Counted from the first letter of the stretch, positions 7,797 through 16,792 are shown. The stretch: DNA of 64,000 nt from Qipengyuania pelagi (GCF_009827295.1 NZ_WTYD01000001.1:496001-560000); one strand, 5' to 3'. Notes: generated from the letters alone by a model not told the origin. Numbers and translations: made by a program.

Positions 7797-9242
7797 TCAG
7801 CCCACCACCCCACTCGCGACCGCGAGGCCGAGAAACGCGAAGAAACCCATGGAATCGGTGATCATCGTCACGAACACGCTCGACGCGACGGCCGGGTCCT
7901 GATCCAGCCGGTCGAAGATGACCGGGACGAGGACGCCCGCCAGACCTGCGACCAGCACGTTCACCACCATCGCCGCCGCGATCACTCCGCCGAGCAGCGG
8001 CGTGAAGAATACGCCCGTCGCCAGCCCGATCAGCACCGCGATGGTCGCACCATTCAGCATCGCCACGCGCAATTCGCGCCACAATATGCGCTTGGTGTTC
8101 GATCGCGTCAGCTGGTTCATCGCGATCGCGCGGACCGTCACCGCCATGGTCTGCGTGCCCGCATTCCCGCCGATACTGGCGACGATTGGCATCAGCACGG
8201 CGAGCGCCACCAATTGTTCGATCGCCGCACCGAACAGAGCGATGATGAAGCTGGCGAGCAGCGCCGTGCCCAGATTGGCGACGAGCCAGCGCACGCGGGC
8301 AGAATAGGCGTCGCGGATCGGTTCGTTGATGTCGCCATCGCCCGCGCCGGACATGAGAAGCGCGTCCTCGCCCGCTTCTTCGGCGATGATGTGGACAACG
8401 TCGTCCACCGTCATCTGGCCGACCAGCCGCCCGCTCTCGTCCACCACGGCGGCGCTGATGAGGGCGTATTTCTGGAACATGTTGCCGACCTCTTCCTGGT
8501 CGAGCATGGCGGGAATCAGCGTCTGGTCGCGCTTCATCACGTCGGCGAGGGCGACGCTGCGCGGCGTGCGCAATATCCACGACAATTGGCAGGTGCCGAC
8601 CGGATGGTGCCGTTCGTCCACCACGAACACCTCGAAGAAATCCTGCGGCAGGTCGCGCCCGTCGCGCAGGAAATCGATGAGATCGCCCACGCTCATATGC
8701 TCGGGCACCGCGACCAGCTCGCGGCTCATCAGGCGCCCGGCAGTCTCCTCGGGATAGGCGAGCGCGCTTTCAATCGCGATGCGGTCTTCATCGTCCAGCT
8801 CGGCGAGGATGGCCTGCTGGTCCTCCTCGTCGAGATCCTCGATCAGCTGGACGGCGTCGTCGGTTTCGAGCTGTTCGGCGATCTGCGCCACGCTGGCCGC
8901 GGGCAGATCCTCCATCATGTCGTCGCGAACGTAGTCGTTGAGTTCCGCGACCACGTCGCCGGTCATCAGATCGGTGATGGCCGAGGCGAGCTTGCGCCGA
9001 TCCTCGCGGTCGAACAGTTCGAGGAGGTCGGCGACATCGGCGGGGTGGAGCGGTTCGACGAGATCGTAGACCGCCCCGTCGTCGCCTTCCTCGAGCGCGT
9101 CTTCCACCCGGCGGACGAATTGCGGCTTGAGCGTGTTCTCCTCGTCCATCCGCTCGTCGTCGATGCGGTCGTCCGGGCGGCCGCCATCCTCGGGCAGGTC
9201 GTCCGTCAGCCGGTCGTCGTCGAGGAGAGCATCGTCTGCCAT
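7797..9242 (-). CDS. mgtE: Magnesium transporter MgtE
   Basis: A 481-residue MgtE channel/transporter. A very acidic N-terminus (about 35 residues) leads into the MgtE N domain (helical repeats such as LHPADVADLLELFD), then a CBS pair (SVGDLIDFLRD to TVDDVVHIIAEEAGED). Five membrane helices follow in the C-terminal 170 residues, with the pore signature PIVASIGGNAGTQT. The cytoplasmic N and CBS domains sense Mg2+ and gate the pore. An M-box riboswitch was looked for upstream of 9242 and is not obvious in the roughly 100 bases to the divergent cyclophilin gene. Confidence 0.95.
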   Translation of the reverse strand: MADDALLDDDRLTDDLPEDGGRPDDRIDDERMDEENTLKPQFVRRVEDALEEGDDGAVYDLVEPLHPADVADLLELFDREDRRKLASAITDLMTGDVVAELNDYVRDDMMEDLPAASVAQIAEQLETDDAVQLIEDLDEEDQQAILAELDDEDRIAIESALAYPEETAGRLMSRELVAVPEHMSVGDLIDFLRDGRDLPQDFFEVFVVDERHHPVGTCQLSWILRTPRSVALADVMKRDQTLIPAMLDQEEVGNMFQKYALISAAVVDESGRLVGQMTVDDVVHIIAEEAGEDALLMSGAGDGDINEPIRDAYSARVRWLVANLGTALLASFIIALFGAAIEQLVALAVLMPIVASIGGNAGTQTMAVTVRAIAMNQLTRSNTKRILWRELRVAMLNGATIAVLIGLATGVFFTPLLGGVIAAAMVVNVLVAGLAGVLVPVIFDRLDQDPAVASSVFVTMITDSMGFFAFLGLAVASGVVG

Positions 9243-9345
9243 GCGGCCCGCTCTAGGCAGTCGGACGCGGATGGCAAGCGAGAGGGTGACATCAGGGCCG
9301 GAGACCCTATGTAGGCGGCCACATATTCATCAGGAGACAGACACG

Positions 9346-9807
9346 ATGGCCGACACTCTCACATTCACGCTCGACACCGGAGACGGCGAAAACAAGGACG
9401 TGGTCATCAAGCTGCGCCCCGATCTCGCGCCCGGCCATGTCGAGCGGATCACCGAACTGGTCGGCGAAGGCTTCTATGACGGCGTGGTGTTCCACCGCGT
9501 GATCCCCGGCTTCATGGCGCAGGGCGGCGATCCGACCGGCACCGGCATGGGCGGCAGCGACAAGCCCGACCTGAAGGCCGAATTCAACGCCGAACCGCAT
9601 GTGCGCGGCACCTGCTCGATGGCCCGCACCCAGGTGCCCGACAGCGCGAACAGCCAGTTCTTCATCTGCTTCGACGACGCGCACTTCCTCGACGGCCAGT
9701 ACACCGTCTGGGGTCAGGTCGAGAGCGGCATGGAACACGTCGACGCCCTGCCCAAGGGCGAGCCGCCCAAGGCGCCGGGCAAGATCGTGAAGGCGAGCGT
9801 TTCGTAA
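9346..9807 (+). CDS. Peptidylprolyl isomerase, cyclophilin type
   Basis: A 153-residue single-domain cyclophilin catalysing cis-trans isomerisation of Xaa-Pro bonds. Active-site signatures are [14 protein letters not shown], then NSQFFICF and the Trp-containing YTVWGQV. There is no signal peptide, so it is cytoplasmic (PpiB-like). The start is the ATG at 9346 with CAGGAGA at about 9332-9337. The open frame extends upstream but overlaps the 5' end of divergent mgtE. A hairpin terminator follows the stop. Confidence 0.93.
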   Translation: MADTLTFTLDTGDGENKDVVIKLRPDLAPGHVERITELVGEGFYDGVVFHRVIPGFMAQGGDPTGTGMGGSDKPDLKAEFNAEPHVRGTCSMARTQVPDSANSQFFICFDDAHFLDGQYTVWGQVESGMEHVDALPKGEPPKAPGKIVKASVS

Positions 9808-9829
9808 GCCTTACGAACAGCGACGAGGG

Positions 9830-9854
9830 AAGGGCGGCCAAGTGCCGCCCTTTT
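9830..9854 (+). terminator. Rho-independent terminator after the cyclophilin gene
   Basis: A 9-bp perfect stem (AAGGGCGGC at 9830-9838, GCCGCCCTT at 9844-9852) with a 5-base loop, followed by TT then CG. It lies 23 bases after the cyclophilin stop. A GTG inside this hairpin (9842) could open the miaB frame, but the hairpin makes that start unlikely. Confidence 0.8.
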
Positions 9855-9895
9855 CGTTGAAAGGAGCGCCCCCCTCGGGTAAAGGCGCGCCACTC

Positions 9896-11239
9896 ATGAA
9901 ACAGACAAATTCTCCCAAGACCTACCGGGTCAAGTCCTTCGGCTGCCAGATGAACGTCTATGACGGCGAGCGCATGGCCGAGATGCTGGCCGAGCGGGGC
10001 ATTGCGCCCGCGCCGGAGGGGGAGGAGGCCGATCTCGTCGTCCTCAACACCTGCCACATCCGCGAGAAGGCGGCGGAGAAGGTCTATTCCGACATCGGCC
10101 GCCTGACCAAGGCGGGGCGCGCGGCGGGCAAGGAGCCGCTGATCGCGGTCGCGGGCTGCGTCGCGCAGGCCGAGGGCGAGGAGATCATGGCGCGTGCGCC
10201 CGCCGTGTCCATGGTGGTCGGGCCGCAGGCCTATCATCGCTTGCCGGAGATGCTCGACCGGGCGGTCAAGGGCGAACGGGCGACCGATACGGACATGCCC
10301 GCGATCGCTAAATTCGCGGCGCTTCCCGAGCGCAGGCGCGTGACGCCGAACGCCTTTCTCACCGTGCAGGAAGGCTGCGACAAGTTCTGCACCTATTGCG
10401 TCGTGCCCTATACGCGCGGCGCGGAGATCAGCCGACCTTATCAGGACCTCGTGACCGAAGCGCGCAAGCTGGTCGATGCGGGCGCTAAGGAGATCACGCT
10501 GCTGGGCCAGAACGTCTCGGCATGGAGCGGTGAGGACGAGCGCGGTCACACGGTCGGCCTCGCGGGGCTGATCCGCGATCTCGCGAAGATCGATGGCCTC
10601 GCGCGCATCCGCTACACCACCAGCCATCCTGCCGACATGGACGATGCGCTTATCGCAGCGCATGGTGAGGTCGAGAAGCTGATGCCCTTCCTCCACCTGC
10701 CGGTGCAGGCGGGCAGCGACCGGGTGTTGAAGGCGATGAACCGCTCGCACACTGCCGAAAGCTATCTCAAACTGCTCGACCGCTTTCGCGCCGCGCGCCC
10801 CGATATCGCGCTGAGCGGCGATTTCATCGTCGGCTTTCCCGGCGAGACCGAGGCCGAGTTCGAAGAGACGCTGAAGCTGGTCGACGCGGTCGGTTACGCG
10901 CAGGCCTTCAGCTTCAAATACTCGCCGCGCCCCGGCACCCCGGCTGCCACGATGGATGGACAGATCGCGCCAGAGATTATGGATGATCGCCTCCAGCGCC
11001 TCCAGGCTGCGCTCAACCGCGATCAGTTCGCCTTCAATCGTGTGACCGAGGGCCGGACCTGCCAGGTCCTCGTCGAACGCAAGGGCAAGCTTCCCGGCCA
11101 ATGGCTCGGCAAGTCGCCCTGGCTCCAGAGCGTGTGGTTCGAAGGAAATTGCGCGATCGGCGATCTCGTCGAGGTCAGGCTGGGCGAGGCGGGGCCCAAT
11201 TCGATGGCCGGCGAATTGCTGGAACGCGAGACCGCGTAA
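9896..11239 (+). CDS. miaB: tRNA-2-methylthio-N6-dimethylallyladenosine synthase MiaB
   Basis: A 447-residue radical-SAM methylthiotransferase that converts i6A37 to ms2i6A37 in tRNAs reading UNN codons. Three N-terminal Cys for the second 4Fe-4S cluster lie in [15 protein letters not shown] and [10 protein letters not shown]. The radical-SAM motif is CDKFCTYC, and a C-terminal TRAM domain begins around [14 protein letters not shown] chose the ATG at 9896, after the terminator hairpin. The next genes (phoH, ybeY, corC) follow the order known for miaB-ybeZ-ybeY-ybeX in many proteobacteria. Confidence 0.95.
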   Translation: MKQTNSPKTYRVKSFGCQMNVYDGERMAEMLAERGIAPAPEGEEADLVVLNTCHIREKAAEKVYSDIGRLTKAGRAAGKEPLIAVAGCVAQAEGEEIMARAPAVSMVVGPQAYHRLPEMLDRAVKGERATDTDMPAIAKFAALPERRRVTPNAFLTVQEGCDKFCTYCVVPYTRGAEISRPYQDLVTEARKLVDAGAKEITLLGQNVSAWSGEDERGHTVGLAGLIRDLAKIDGLARIRYTTSHPADMDDALIAAHGEVEKLMPFLHLPVQAGSDRVLKAMNRSHTAESYLKLLDRFRAARPDIALSGDFIVGFPGETEAEFEETLKLVDAVGYAQAFSFKYSPRPGTPAATMDGQIAPEIMDDRLQRLQAALNRDQFAFNRVTEGRTCQVLVERKGKLPGQWLGKSPWLQSVWFEGNCAIGDLVEVRLGEAGPNSMAGELLERETA

Positions 11240-11359
11240 GACGCCGGACAGGCTTCGCTTGTGTTGCAGCGCGATGACTATCCACTGTCACGGCACTCTT
11301 CCTCGCTTGCGTAAGGCCCCAACCCGCCTACATTCCTTTCATCTGAGCGAAAGGAACCA

Positions 11360-12415
11360 ATGGCTCGAAAACCCGCAAACCGGCCTGGAAGCGCCGAGCG
11401 CATCGCGTTCAGCAAATCCCCCGTCCCCCAGCGCGAGGTGCGCCGCGCGCAACTCGATCTGAGTTTCGACAATCAGAGCCTTCTGGGTGCTCTGTTCGGA
11501 CAGTTCGACGCCAATCTGGTGCAGGTGGAAAACCGCCTCGGCGTCTTCATCTCGGCGCGGGGCAACGAGCTTCATCTCGAAGGACCGGAAGACAGCGTCG
11601 CGCGGGCGCGTGACGTTCTGCGGGCGATGTACGACAAGCTGGCGGTCGGTCAGGATCTCGATGCGGGCCTGATCGAATCGATCATCGCCATGTCGGACGA
11701 GCCGACGCTGGACGGTATCGTCGATGCGGAGCCGGGCGAGCGGGCGGGAATGCCGCCGATCATGATCCGCACCCGTCGCAAGACCATCGTGCCGCGCTCC
11801 GCCACGCAGGCGACCTATATGCGTAGTTTGGTGCGTGACGACATCATCTTCGCGCTGGGTCCGGCGGGTACGGGCAAGACCTATCTGGCGGTCGCGCAGG
11901 CCGTGGCGCAGCTCATCACCGGCAGCGTGCAGCGCCTGATCCTCTCGCGTCCGGCGGTGGAGGCGGGTGAGAAGCTCGGCTTCCTTCCCGGCGACATGAA
12001 GGACAAGGTCGATCCCTATCTGCGCCCGCTCTACGACGCGCTCTACGATTGTATGCCGCCCGAACAGGTCGAGCGCCGGCTGGCGAGCGGAGAGATCGAG
12101 ATCGCTCCCATCGCCTTCATGCGCGGGCGCACTCTGGCCGATGCCTTCGTCATCCTCGACGAGGCGCAGAACACCACGCGCGAGCAGATGAAGATGTTCC
12201 TCACCCGCTTCGGCCAGAACAGCCGGATGGTGGTGTGCGGCGATCCGCGCCAGGTCGACATTCCCGGCGGCGATCGGATGAGCGGCTTGGCCGATGCGGT
12301 CGAGAAGCTGGAGGGCGTCGACGGGTTCGGCACGATCCGCTTCACCGCCGCGGATGTGGTGCGCCATCCGATCGTGGGGCGGATCGTCGAGGCTTACGAA
12401 GGCCCGACCGTCTGA
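11360..12415 (+). CDS. ybeZ: PhoH-like protein (YbeZ)
   Basis: A 351-residue PhoH-family ATPase. An N-terminal region with KH-like character (LGVFISARGNELHLEGPED) is followed by a P-loop NTPase domain with Walker A GPAGTGKTYLA and Walker B FVILDEAQNT. In this family YbeZ is a putative RNA helicase that works with the endonuclease YbeY in rRNA maturation and stress decay. The start ATG at 11360 has AAAGGAA upstream. Its stop overlaps the ybeY start by one base (TGATG). The 120 bases between miaB and this gene show no clear structure. Confidence 0.93.
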   Translation: MARKPANRPGSAERIAFSKSPVPQREVRRAQLDLSFDNQSLLGALFGQFDANLVQVENRLGVFISARGNELHLEGPEDSVARARDVLRAMYDKLAVGQDLDAGLIESIIAMSDEPTLDGIVDAEPGERAGMPPIMIRTRRKTIVPRSATQATYMRSLVRDDIIFALGPAGTGKTYLAVAQAVAQLITGSVQRLILSRPAVEAGEKLGFLPGDMKDKVDPYLRPLYDALYDCMPPEQVERRLASGEIEIAPIAFMRGRTLADAFVILDEAQNTTREQMKMFLTRFGQNSRMVVCGDPRQVDIPGGDRMSGLADAVEKLEGVDGFGTIRFTAADVVRHPIVGRIVEAYEGPTV

Positions 12416-12906
12416 TGGACCTCGATATCGAAGTCGACGGCTGGCCGTCGGCTGAAACCGATTGGGCGGATCTCGCCGAGCGCGCGCACGCCGCCGCCGA
12501 AACCGTGGAGCCTGCGCTCGCCAATCCGCGCCTCACCGCCAGCGTGTTGTTCACCGTCGATGACGAGGTCCAGGCGTTGAACAAGGAATGGCGGGCCAAG
12601 GACAGGCCGACCAATGTCCTGTCCTTTCCCATGCTGTCGCGCGATGCGCTGCTGGGTCTGGCGCCGGAGGGCGGGCCGGAAATGCTGGGCGATATCGCGC
12701 TGGCCTACGAAACCTGCCAGCGCGAGGCCGGCGAGAAGGGCGTCACGCTCGCCCAGCATACCGCGCATCTGCTGGTCCATGGATTGCTGCATCTTGCGGG
12801 TCACGATCATGTCGAAAACGACGAGCAGGCCGCTGCCATGGAACGATTGGAGATCGCGGCGCTTGCCAAACTGGACATCGCCGACCCATATGGGGATCGC
12901 GACTAG
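12415..12906 (+). CDS. ybeY: Endoribonuclease YbeY
   Basis: A 163-residue metal-dependent endoribonuclease for 16S rRNA 3'-end maturation and ribosome quality control. The zinc-binding signature HGLLHLAGHDH lies near the C-terminus and RPTNVLSFP is the family's conserved loop. The start ATG at 12415 shares its first base with the last base of the phoH stop, so the two are translationally coupled. A longer in-frame extension to 12049 exists but lies wholly inside phoH. Confidence 0.94.
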   Translation: MDLDIEVDGWPSAETDWADLAERAHAAAETVEPALANPRLTASVLFTVDDEVQALNKEWRAKDRPTNVLSFPMLSRDALLGLAPEGGPEMLGDIALAYETCQREAGEKGVTLAQHTAHLLVHGLLHLAGHDHVENDEQAAAMERLEIAALAKLDIADPYGDRD

Positions 12907-12928
12907 CTAAGGAGCAGATTGCAGGGCC

Positions 12929-13858
12929 ATGCCCGATTCCGACACCGCCGCGGGAGACGCGGAAAGTAGCGGCGGACTGGTGTCCGCCTTCAAACGCATC
13001 TTCGCAGGCACGGAGGGCGGGCGCTCGCTGCGCGCGCAGCTCGAAGAGGCGATCGACGAGCACGAGCACGGCCATGACAATGGCGGCGGCGAGGAAACGC
13101 CGGAGGAGAAGGCCAAGGGCGATCTCAGCCCGGTCGAGCGCCAGATGCTGCGCAATCTCCTGCATTTCAGCGAGCACGACGCGGACGATGTCGCCGTGCC
13201 GCGGGGCGAGATCGTGGCGATCCGCGCCGATGCCAGCTGGGACGAGATGATCGCGATCTTCGCCGATAACGGCCATTCGCGGATGCCCGTCTATCGCGAC
13301 CAGCTGGATGACGTGATCGGGATGATCCACATCAAGGACGTCTTCCCCTATCTCGCCAAGGCCGATCCGCCGCCGAGCGACTGGACCGCGCTGATGCGCC
13401 AGCCGCTTTATGTCCCGCAGACCCGGAACGCGCTCGACGTCCTGGCCGACATGCGCGCCCAACGGATGCATCTCGCCATCGTGCTGGACGAATTTTCGGG
13501 CACTGACGGGATCATCACGATCGAGGATCTGGTCGAAGAGATCGTCGGCGAGATCGAGGACGAGCACGACGATGCGCCGCTCGAAATGATCCGCCCGATG
13601 GGTGACGGGATCTGGGAATGCGATGCGCGCGCCGAACTGGACGATGTCGCCGAACTGATCGACGCCCGCCTCGCCGAGGTGGAGGAATCGGTCGATACCC
13701 TCGGAGGGCTGGCCTTCGTCCTGGCCGAACAGGTCCCACCGGTCGGCGTCGTGGTCGACCATCCCAGCGGCTGGCGGATCGAGGTGATCGAGGGCGACGA
13801 AACGCATGTCACGCGGTTGCGATTGCACGCGCCCGAAGAGACCCACAGCGAAAACTAG
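12929..13858 (+). CDS. corC: CorC/HlyC-type CBS-domain protein (YbeX)
   Basis: A 309-residue cytoplasmic protein with a flexible acidic N-terminus, a CBS pair beginning with VPRGEIVAIRADASWDEM and continuing through GMIHIKDVFPYL and IVLDEFSGTDGIITIEDL, and a CorC_HlyC transporter-associated domain at the C-terminus (LGGLAFVLAEQVPPVG). YbeX/CorC has been linked to Mg2+/Co2+ efflux and to ribosome assembly. It lies 22 bases after ybeY in the classical cluster. It has no DUF21 membrane domain, so it is not a full CNNM-type transporter. Confidence 0.92.
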   Translation: MPDSDTAAGDAESSGGLVSAFKRIFAGTEGGRSLRAQLEEAIDEHEHGHDNGGGEETPEEKAKGDLSPVERQMLRNLLHFSEHDADDVAVPRGEIVAIRADASWDEMIAIFADNGHSRMPVYRDQLDDVIGMIHIKDVFPYLAKADPPPSDWTALMRQPLYVPQTRNALDVLADMRAQRMHLAIVLDEFSGTDGIITIEDLVEEIVGEIEDEHDDAPLEMIRPMGDGIWECDARAELDDVAELIDARLAEVEESVDTLGGLAFVLAEQVPPVGVVVDHPSGWRIEVIEGDETHVTRLRLHAPEETHSEN

Positions 13859-13931
13859 AGACCGAAGTGTAACGTTGCGGAAAATGCAATTCGCGCTCGA
13901 CACGCGTTGGGGGCGGCAATACGGGTAAGCC

Positions 13932-14816
13932 ATGGCCATTCGTCGTCTTCCACCCTTGCGCGCGCTCGAAGCGTTCGTGCGGACCGTGCGGTTGGGTTCG
14001 GCGCGCGCGGCAGCGGACGAATTGGGCCTGAGCCCGTCGGCCCTGTCGCGCCGCATCGGCAATCTCGAGACCTTCGTCGGCAAGAAGCTGTTCACGCGCG
14101 CGCGCCAGTCGATGCAGCTTACCGATGAAGGGCAGGCGTTCTACGAGGCGGTCAATCCGCATCTCGAATCGCTCGCCCGCGCGGTGGAAAGCCAGTCGGA
14201 AAACCTTTCGCTGCTGCGCCTGCATCTGGGCGTGCTCCCGCTGTTCGGCAGCCAGCGGCTGTTCCCGCGCCTCGCCGAACTGCGGCGGTCGCATCCGCTC
14301 CTGCATATCGATATCGACACCGGCGCGCATATCGAGGACCGGGTGGGCGACACGCTCGACGCCGGGATCATCCTGTCACGCGGGCCTGCCAGTGGCCTTC
14401 ACGCCGTGCGGCTCGATCATAACAGGGTCCACGCCATCGCCAGCCGCGACATCGCCAAGGCGGTCGGCGATTTGCCGGATCGAGAAAGGCTGGAAGCGCA
14501 GACCTTCCTGATCCACAACGAATTGCCCGCCAGCTTCGAAGCGTGGAAGGCGGCCCTTGCGATGCACGATCTCGAACCGGCGGCGATCGACCATTACGAT
14601 TCCGGCCAGTTGATGCTGGAGGCGGCCAAGCAGGGCCTCGGCATCGCGATCATGCATGACGATCACATGCGCCGCGCGGCAGACGACCGGCTGACCGATC
14701 TCTTCGGCATCGATGTCGAAAGCCCCTACAGCTACTGGTTCGTGTGCAAGCCTACCGCACTCGAGGAGCGACCCGTGCGCATTTTTCACGACTGGCTGGT
14801 GAGGGCAGAACTCTAG
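13932..14816 (+). CDS. LysR-family transcriptional regulator (GcvA-like)
   Basis: A 294-residue LTTR. The winged helix-turn-helix is at residues 1-65 (LRALEAFVRTVRLGSARAAA, then ELGLSPSALSRRIGNLE, KLFTR). The effector-binding domain follows from about residue 90. The RRLPPLRALEAF start resembles the GcvA/AmpR group. It is not adjacent to an obvious target gene: upstream is corC in the same direction and downstream is convergent plsC, whose stop codon overlaps this stop region. The effector is unknown. Confidence 0.88.
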   Translation: MAIRRLPPLRALEAFVRTVRLGSARAAADELGLSPSALSRRIGNLETFVGKKLFTRARQSMQLTDEGQAFYEAVNPHLESLARAVESQSENLSLLRLHLGVLPLFGSQRLFPRLAELRRSHPLLHIDIDTGAHIEDRVGDTLDAGIILSRGPASGLHAVRLDHNRVHAIASRDIAKAVGDLPDRERLEAQTFLIHNELPASFEAWKAALAMHDLEPAAIDHYDSGQLMLEAAKQGLGIAIMHDDHMRRAADDRLTDLFGIDVESPYSYWFVCKPTALEERPVRIFHDWLVRAEL

Positions 14817-15733
14817 CTGTTGTCCGCGGCGGGGGGAGGGCGATACCGGATCGCGTCCACCGTGTGTTGATAGTCGCGCAACGGTTTGCCCAGCACCTCT
14901 TCAAGCCGTTCGACGATCTGCGTGCGGGCCTGCGCGGCGATGGCTTTCCTCCCGCGATGGGTTTCCGGGCTGAACGGATCGAGAAAGTGGATCTTGAGCC
15001 GAAATGTCCCACGCCGTGCCATTACGCGCATCGCATTGTGCAATCCGCTCTCGTCGCCGATCCAGCTGATCTCTTCGGCTGCGGCGCCGTAATCCATGAC
15101 CACCGGCTGGACGAGCACGCCGGGCGGGGGCGGCTCCAATACGCTCAACATGCTCGATTTGAACGGTAACAGAGACTGGCCATCGGTCACCGTACCTTCG
15201 GGGAATACGGTGACCGACCAATTGTCCTGCAACGCCTCCTTCAAGGCGTTGATCTGTTCGGCGACCCCCATGCGGTTCTCGCGCTTCACGAAGACGGTGC
15301 GGTTGAGGCTGCACAGCCGGCCAATCCCCGGCACTTCGGACAATTCCTGCTTGGCGACGAACGCCGTGCCGCTCGCACCGGCGAGGGCGAGGATGTCGAT
15401 CCAGGACAGGTGGTTGGAAATGAAAAAGACATCGCGCCGCAAGGGCGTGCCGACGCGCGTCACCTTCGCACCGACCACGCGGGCAGTGTAGCGCAGGAAC
15501 AGCATCGGAAACGGAGAACCGTAAGCGAAGATGCGATAAAGGTAATGGAGCGGGACGAAGACGATCAGCAGGGCCAGGATACCGATCGCACGCAGGATGA
15601 AGCGTATCCATCCCGCCACGGTCAGCGGGACCGTTTCGCCCCGCATGGCGGCCATGCGCTTGCGCCCGTATTTCTCCGCCCGGCGGCGGGCCCGCTCGCT
15701 CCGAACGGGCTGCCCCGAGGGCGCGTCACTCAC
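14813..15733 (-). CDS. plsC: 1-acyl-sn-glycerol-3-phosphate acyltransferase (PlsC family)
   Basis: A 306-residue membrane-bound acyltransferase converting lysophosphatidic to phosphatidic acid. A basic N-terminus and one membrane segment (FILRAIGILALLIVFVPLHY) precede the catalytic NHLSWID (HX4D) and the acceptor-binding FPEGTVTDG motif. The start overlaps the fur stop by 4 bases (ATGA at 15730-15733), so it is translated from the same message. The stop overlaps the end of the convergent LysR gene by a few bases. Substrate preference (LPA or another lysolipid) cannot be decided here. Confidence 0.9.
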   Translation of the reverse strand: MSDAPSGQPVRSERARRRAEKYGRKRMAAMRGETVPLTVAGWIRFILRAIGILALLIVFVPLHYLYRIFAYGSPFPMLFLRYTARVVGAKVTRVGTPLRRDVFFISNHLSWIDILALAGASGTAFVAKQELSEVPGIGRLCSLNRTVFVKRENRMGVAEQINALKEALQDNWSVTVFPEGTVTDGQSLLPFKSSMLSVLEPPPPGVLVQPVVMDYGAAAEEISWIGDESGLHNAMRVMARRGTFRLKIHFLDPFSPETHRGRKAIAAQARTQIVERLEEVLGKPLRDYQHTVDAIRYRPPPAADNS

Positions 15734-16155
15734 TTTTCGTCGCGTTCCAGCCGAACGCCGTACAGTTCCATGCGGTGATCGACGAGGCGATAGCCGAGCT
15801 TTTCCGCGATCTGTTTCTGCAAGGCTTCCAGTTCGGGATCGACGAATTCCACGACCTTGCCCGTTTCCACATCGATCAGGTGATCGTGATGCGCTTCGGG
15901 CGCGGCTTCATAGCGCGAGCGGCCGTCCCCGAAATCGTGGCGATCGAGAATCCCCGCCTCTTCGAACAGGCGTACGGTGCGATAGACGGTGGCGATCGAA
16001 ATGCCCGGATCGATCTTGTTGGCGCGTTCGTGCACCATCTCGACATCGGGGTGATCGTCCGCGTCTGACAGCACCCGCGCTATCACGCGACGCTGTTCGG
16101 TGATGCGCAGACCCTTGTCGGCGCAAAGCTGTTCGAGATCGATCCGATGCGGCAA
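15730..16155 (-). CDS. fur: Fur-family transcriptional regulator
   Basis: A 141-residue Fur protein. A winged helix with YRTVRLFEEAGILDRHDF lies in the N-terminal half. The metal-site stretch EAHHDHLIDVETGKVVEF and the C-terminal H/E ligands follow. The structural-zinc CxxC found in enterobacterial Fur is replaced by DxxxG. Such Fur/Mur-type proteins without the CxxC are usual in alphaproteobacteria. It probably controls iron or manganese homeostasis. It sits between mucR and plsC in a minus-strand run. A terminator hairpin at 16170-16206 separates it from mucR, so it may have its own promoter just upstream. Confidence 0.9.
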   Translation of the reverse strand: MPHRIDLEQLCADKGLRITEQRRVIARVLSDADDHPDVEMVHERANKIDPGISIATVYRTVRLFEEAGILDRHDFGDGRSRYEAAPEAHHDHLIDVETGKVVEFVDPELEALQKQIAEKLGYRLVDHRMELYGVRLERDEK

Positions 16156-16169
16156 AACAGGCTCCGGCT

Positions 16170-16206
16170 AAACAAAACGCCCCGGACCCATAAGGGGCCG
16201 AGGCGT
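16170..16206 (-). terminator. Rho-independent terminator after mucR
   Basis: Reading the minus strand, a hairpin with outer arm ACGCC/GGCGT (16177-16181 with 16202-16206) and inner CGG/CCG and CCC/GGG pairs is followed by GTTTTGTTT. It lies about 25 bases after the mucR stop and about 15 bases before the fur start, so fur is probably expressed partly from its own promoter. Confidence 0.75.
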
Positions 16207-16232
16207 CTGGCTCAAGTCGGTGACCTGACGAA

Positions 16233-16673
16233 TCAGTCTGTTTTCTTCTTGCGACCGCGCTTTTGACCCGGCTTGCGACCGAGACCGATCTGCTTGGCGA
16301 GTTCGCGACGCTTCTCCGCGTAGTTCGGTGCAACCATCGGATAGTCCGAGGGCAAATCCCAGCGCTGGCGATACTCTTCGGGCGACATATCGTAATTGGT
16401 CCGAAGATAGCGCTTGAGCATCTTCAGCTTCTTGCCGTCTTCCAGGCAAACGATGTAGTCAGGCTTGACAGAGGCGCGCACCGATACTGCCGGTTCTGGT
16501 CGTTCTTCTTTCGGCTGTTCTTCGCCGCCAAGACCCGCGAGTGCGGAATAAACAGTTTGGATCAAAGTCGGGACATCAGCGACTTCGACATTGTTGTTGG
16601 CGACATGCGCGGCGACGATATCGGAAGTGAGAGTGATTAGCGTTTCCGACATGTCGGTCTGGAATTCTTCCAT
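16233..16673 (-). CDS. mucR: MucR/Ros-family transcriptional regulator
   Basis: A 146-residue MucR-type regulator. An acidic helical N-terminus (oligomerisation region in this family) is followed by the Ros/MucR zinc-finger-like domain (CLEDGKKLKMLKRYLRTNYD, then MSPEEYRQRWDLPSDYPMVA) and a basic tail rich in Lys/Arg. In canonical Ros/MucR, Cys, Asp and two His bind zinc. Here Cys and Asp are present but the His positions read Tyr and Asn/Tyr. The start ATG at 16673 is set by AAGGAG 7 bases upstream. MucR proteins are global, often autoregulated, DNA-binding proteins that prefer AT-rich DNA. Confidence 0.9.
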   Translation of the reverse strand: MEEFQTDMSETLITLTSDIVAAHVANNNVEVADVPTLIQTVYSALAGLGGEEQPKEERPEPAVSVRASVKPDYIVCLEDGKKLKMLKRYLRTNYDMSPEEYRQRWDLPSDYPMVAPNYAEKRRELAKQIGLGRKPGQKRGRKKKTD

Positions 16674-16707
16674 GGATTGTCTCCTTTTTCGCGCCCCTAG
16701 ACCTTTC

Positions 16708-16728
16708 GACATCACGATGTCCAGTCAA
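16708..16728 (-). promoter_or_regulatory. Palindrome and -35-like box upstream of mucR
   Basis: A perfect 14-base inverted repeat, GACATCACGATGTC, at 16708-16721 abuts AGTCAA at 16723-16728, which reads TTGACT on the mucR strand and looks like a -35 box. A clear -10 box is not seen. An AT-rich imperfect palindrome (AATAAA/TTTATT, 16760-16778) lies further upstream. The position between promoter and start suits an operator, possibly for autoregulation, but this is inference. Confidence 0.45.
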
Positions 16729-16792
16729 GCCACACCATTCGACACAAAAACTAGCTGTGAATAAATGCGTATTTTATTGCCGCGATCGATTT

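Noticed and set aside
7641-9314. A 557-codon plus-strand frame opposite mgtE
   Set aside because: Antisense shadow of mgtE. It also passes through the family 1 repeat and has no ribosome site or domain.
9243-9345. Possible Mg2+-sensing riboswitch upstream of mgtE
   Set aside because: The divergent gap is only about 100 bases and no M-box-like set of stems was recognised; a covariance-model scan would settle it.
11259-11462. A 67-codon plus-strand frame between miaB and phoH
   Set aside because: It overlaps the phoH start in another frame, has no ribosome site and no similarity I recognise.
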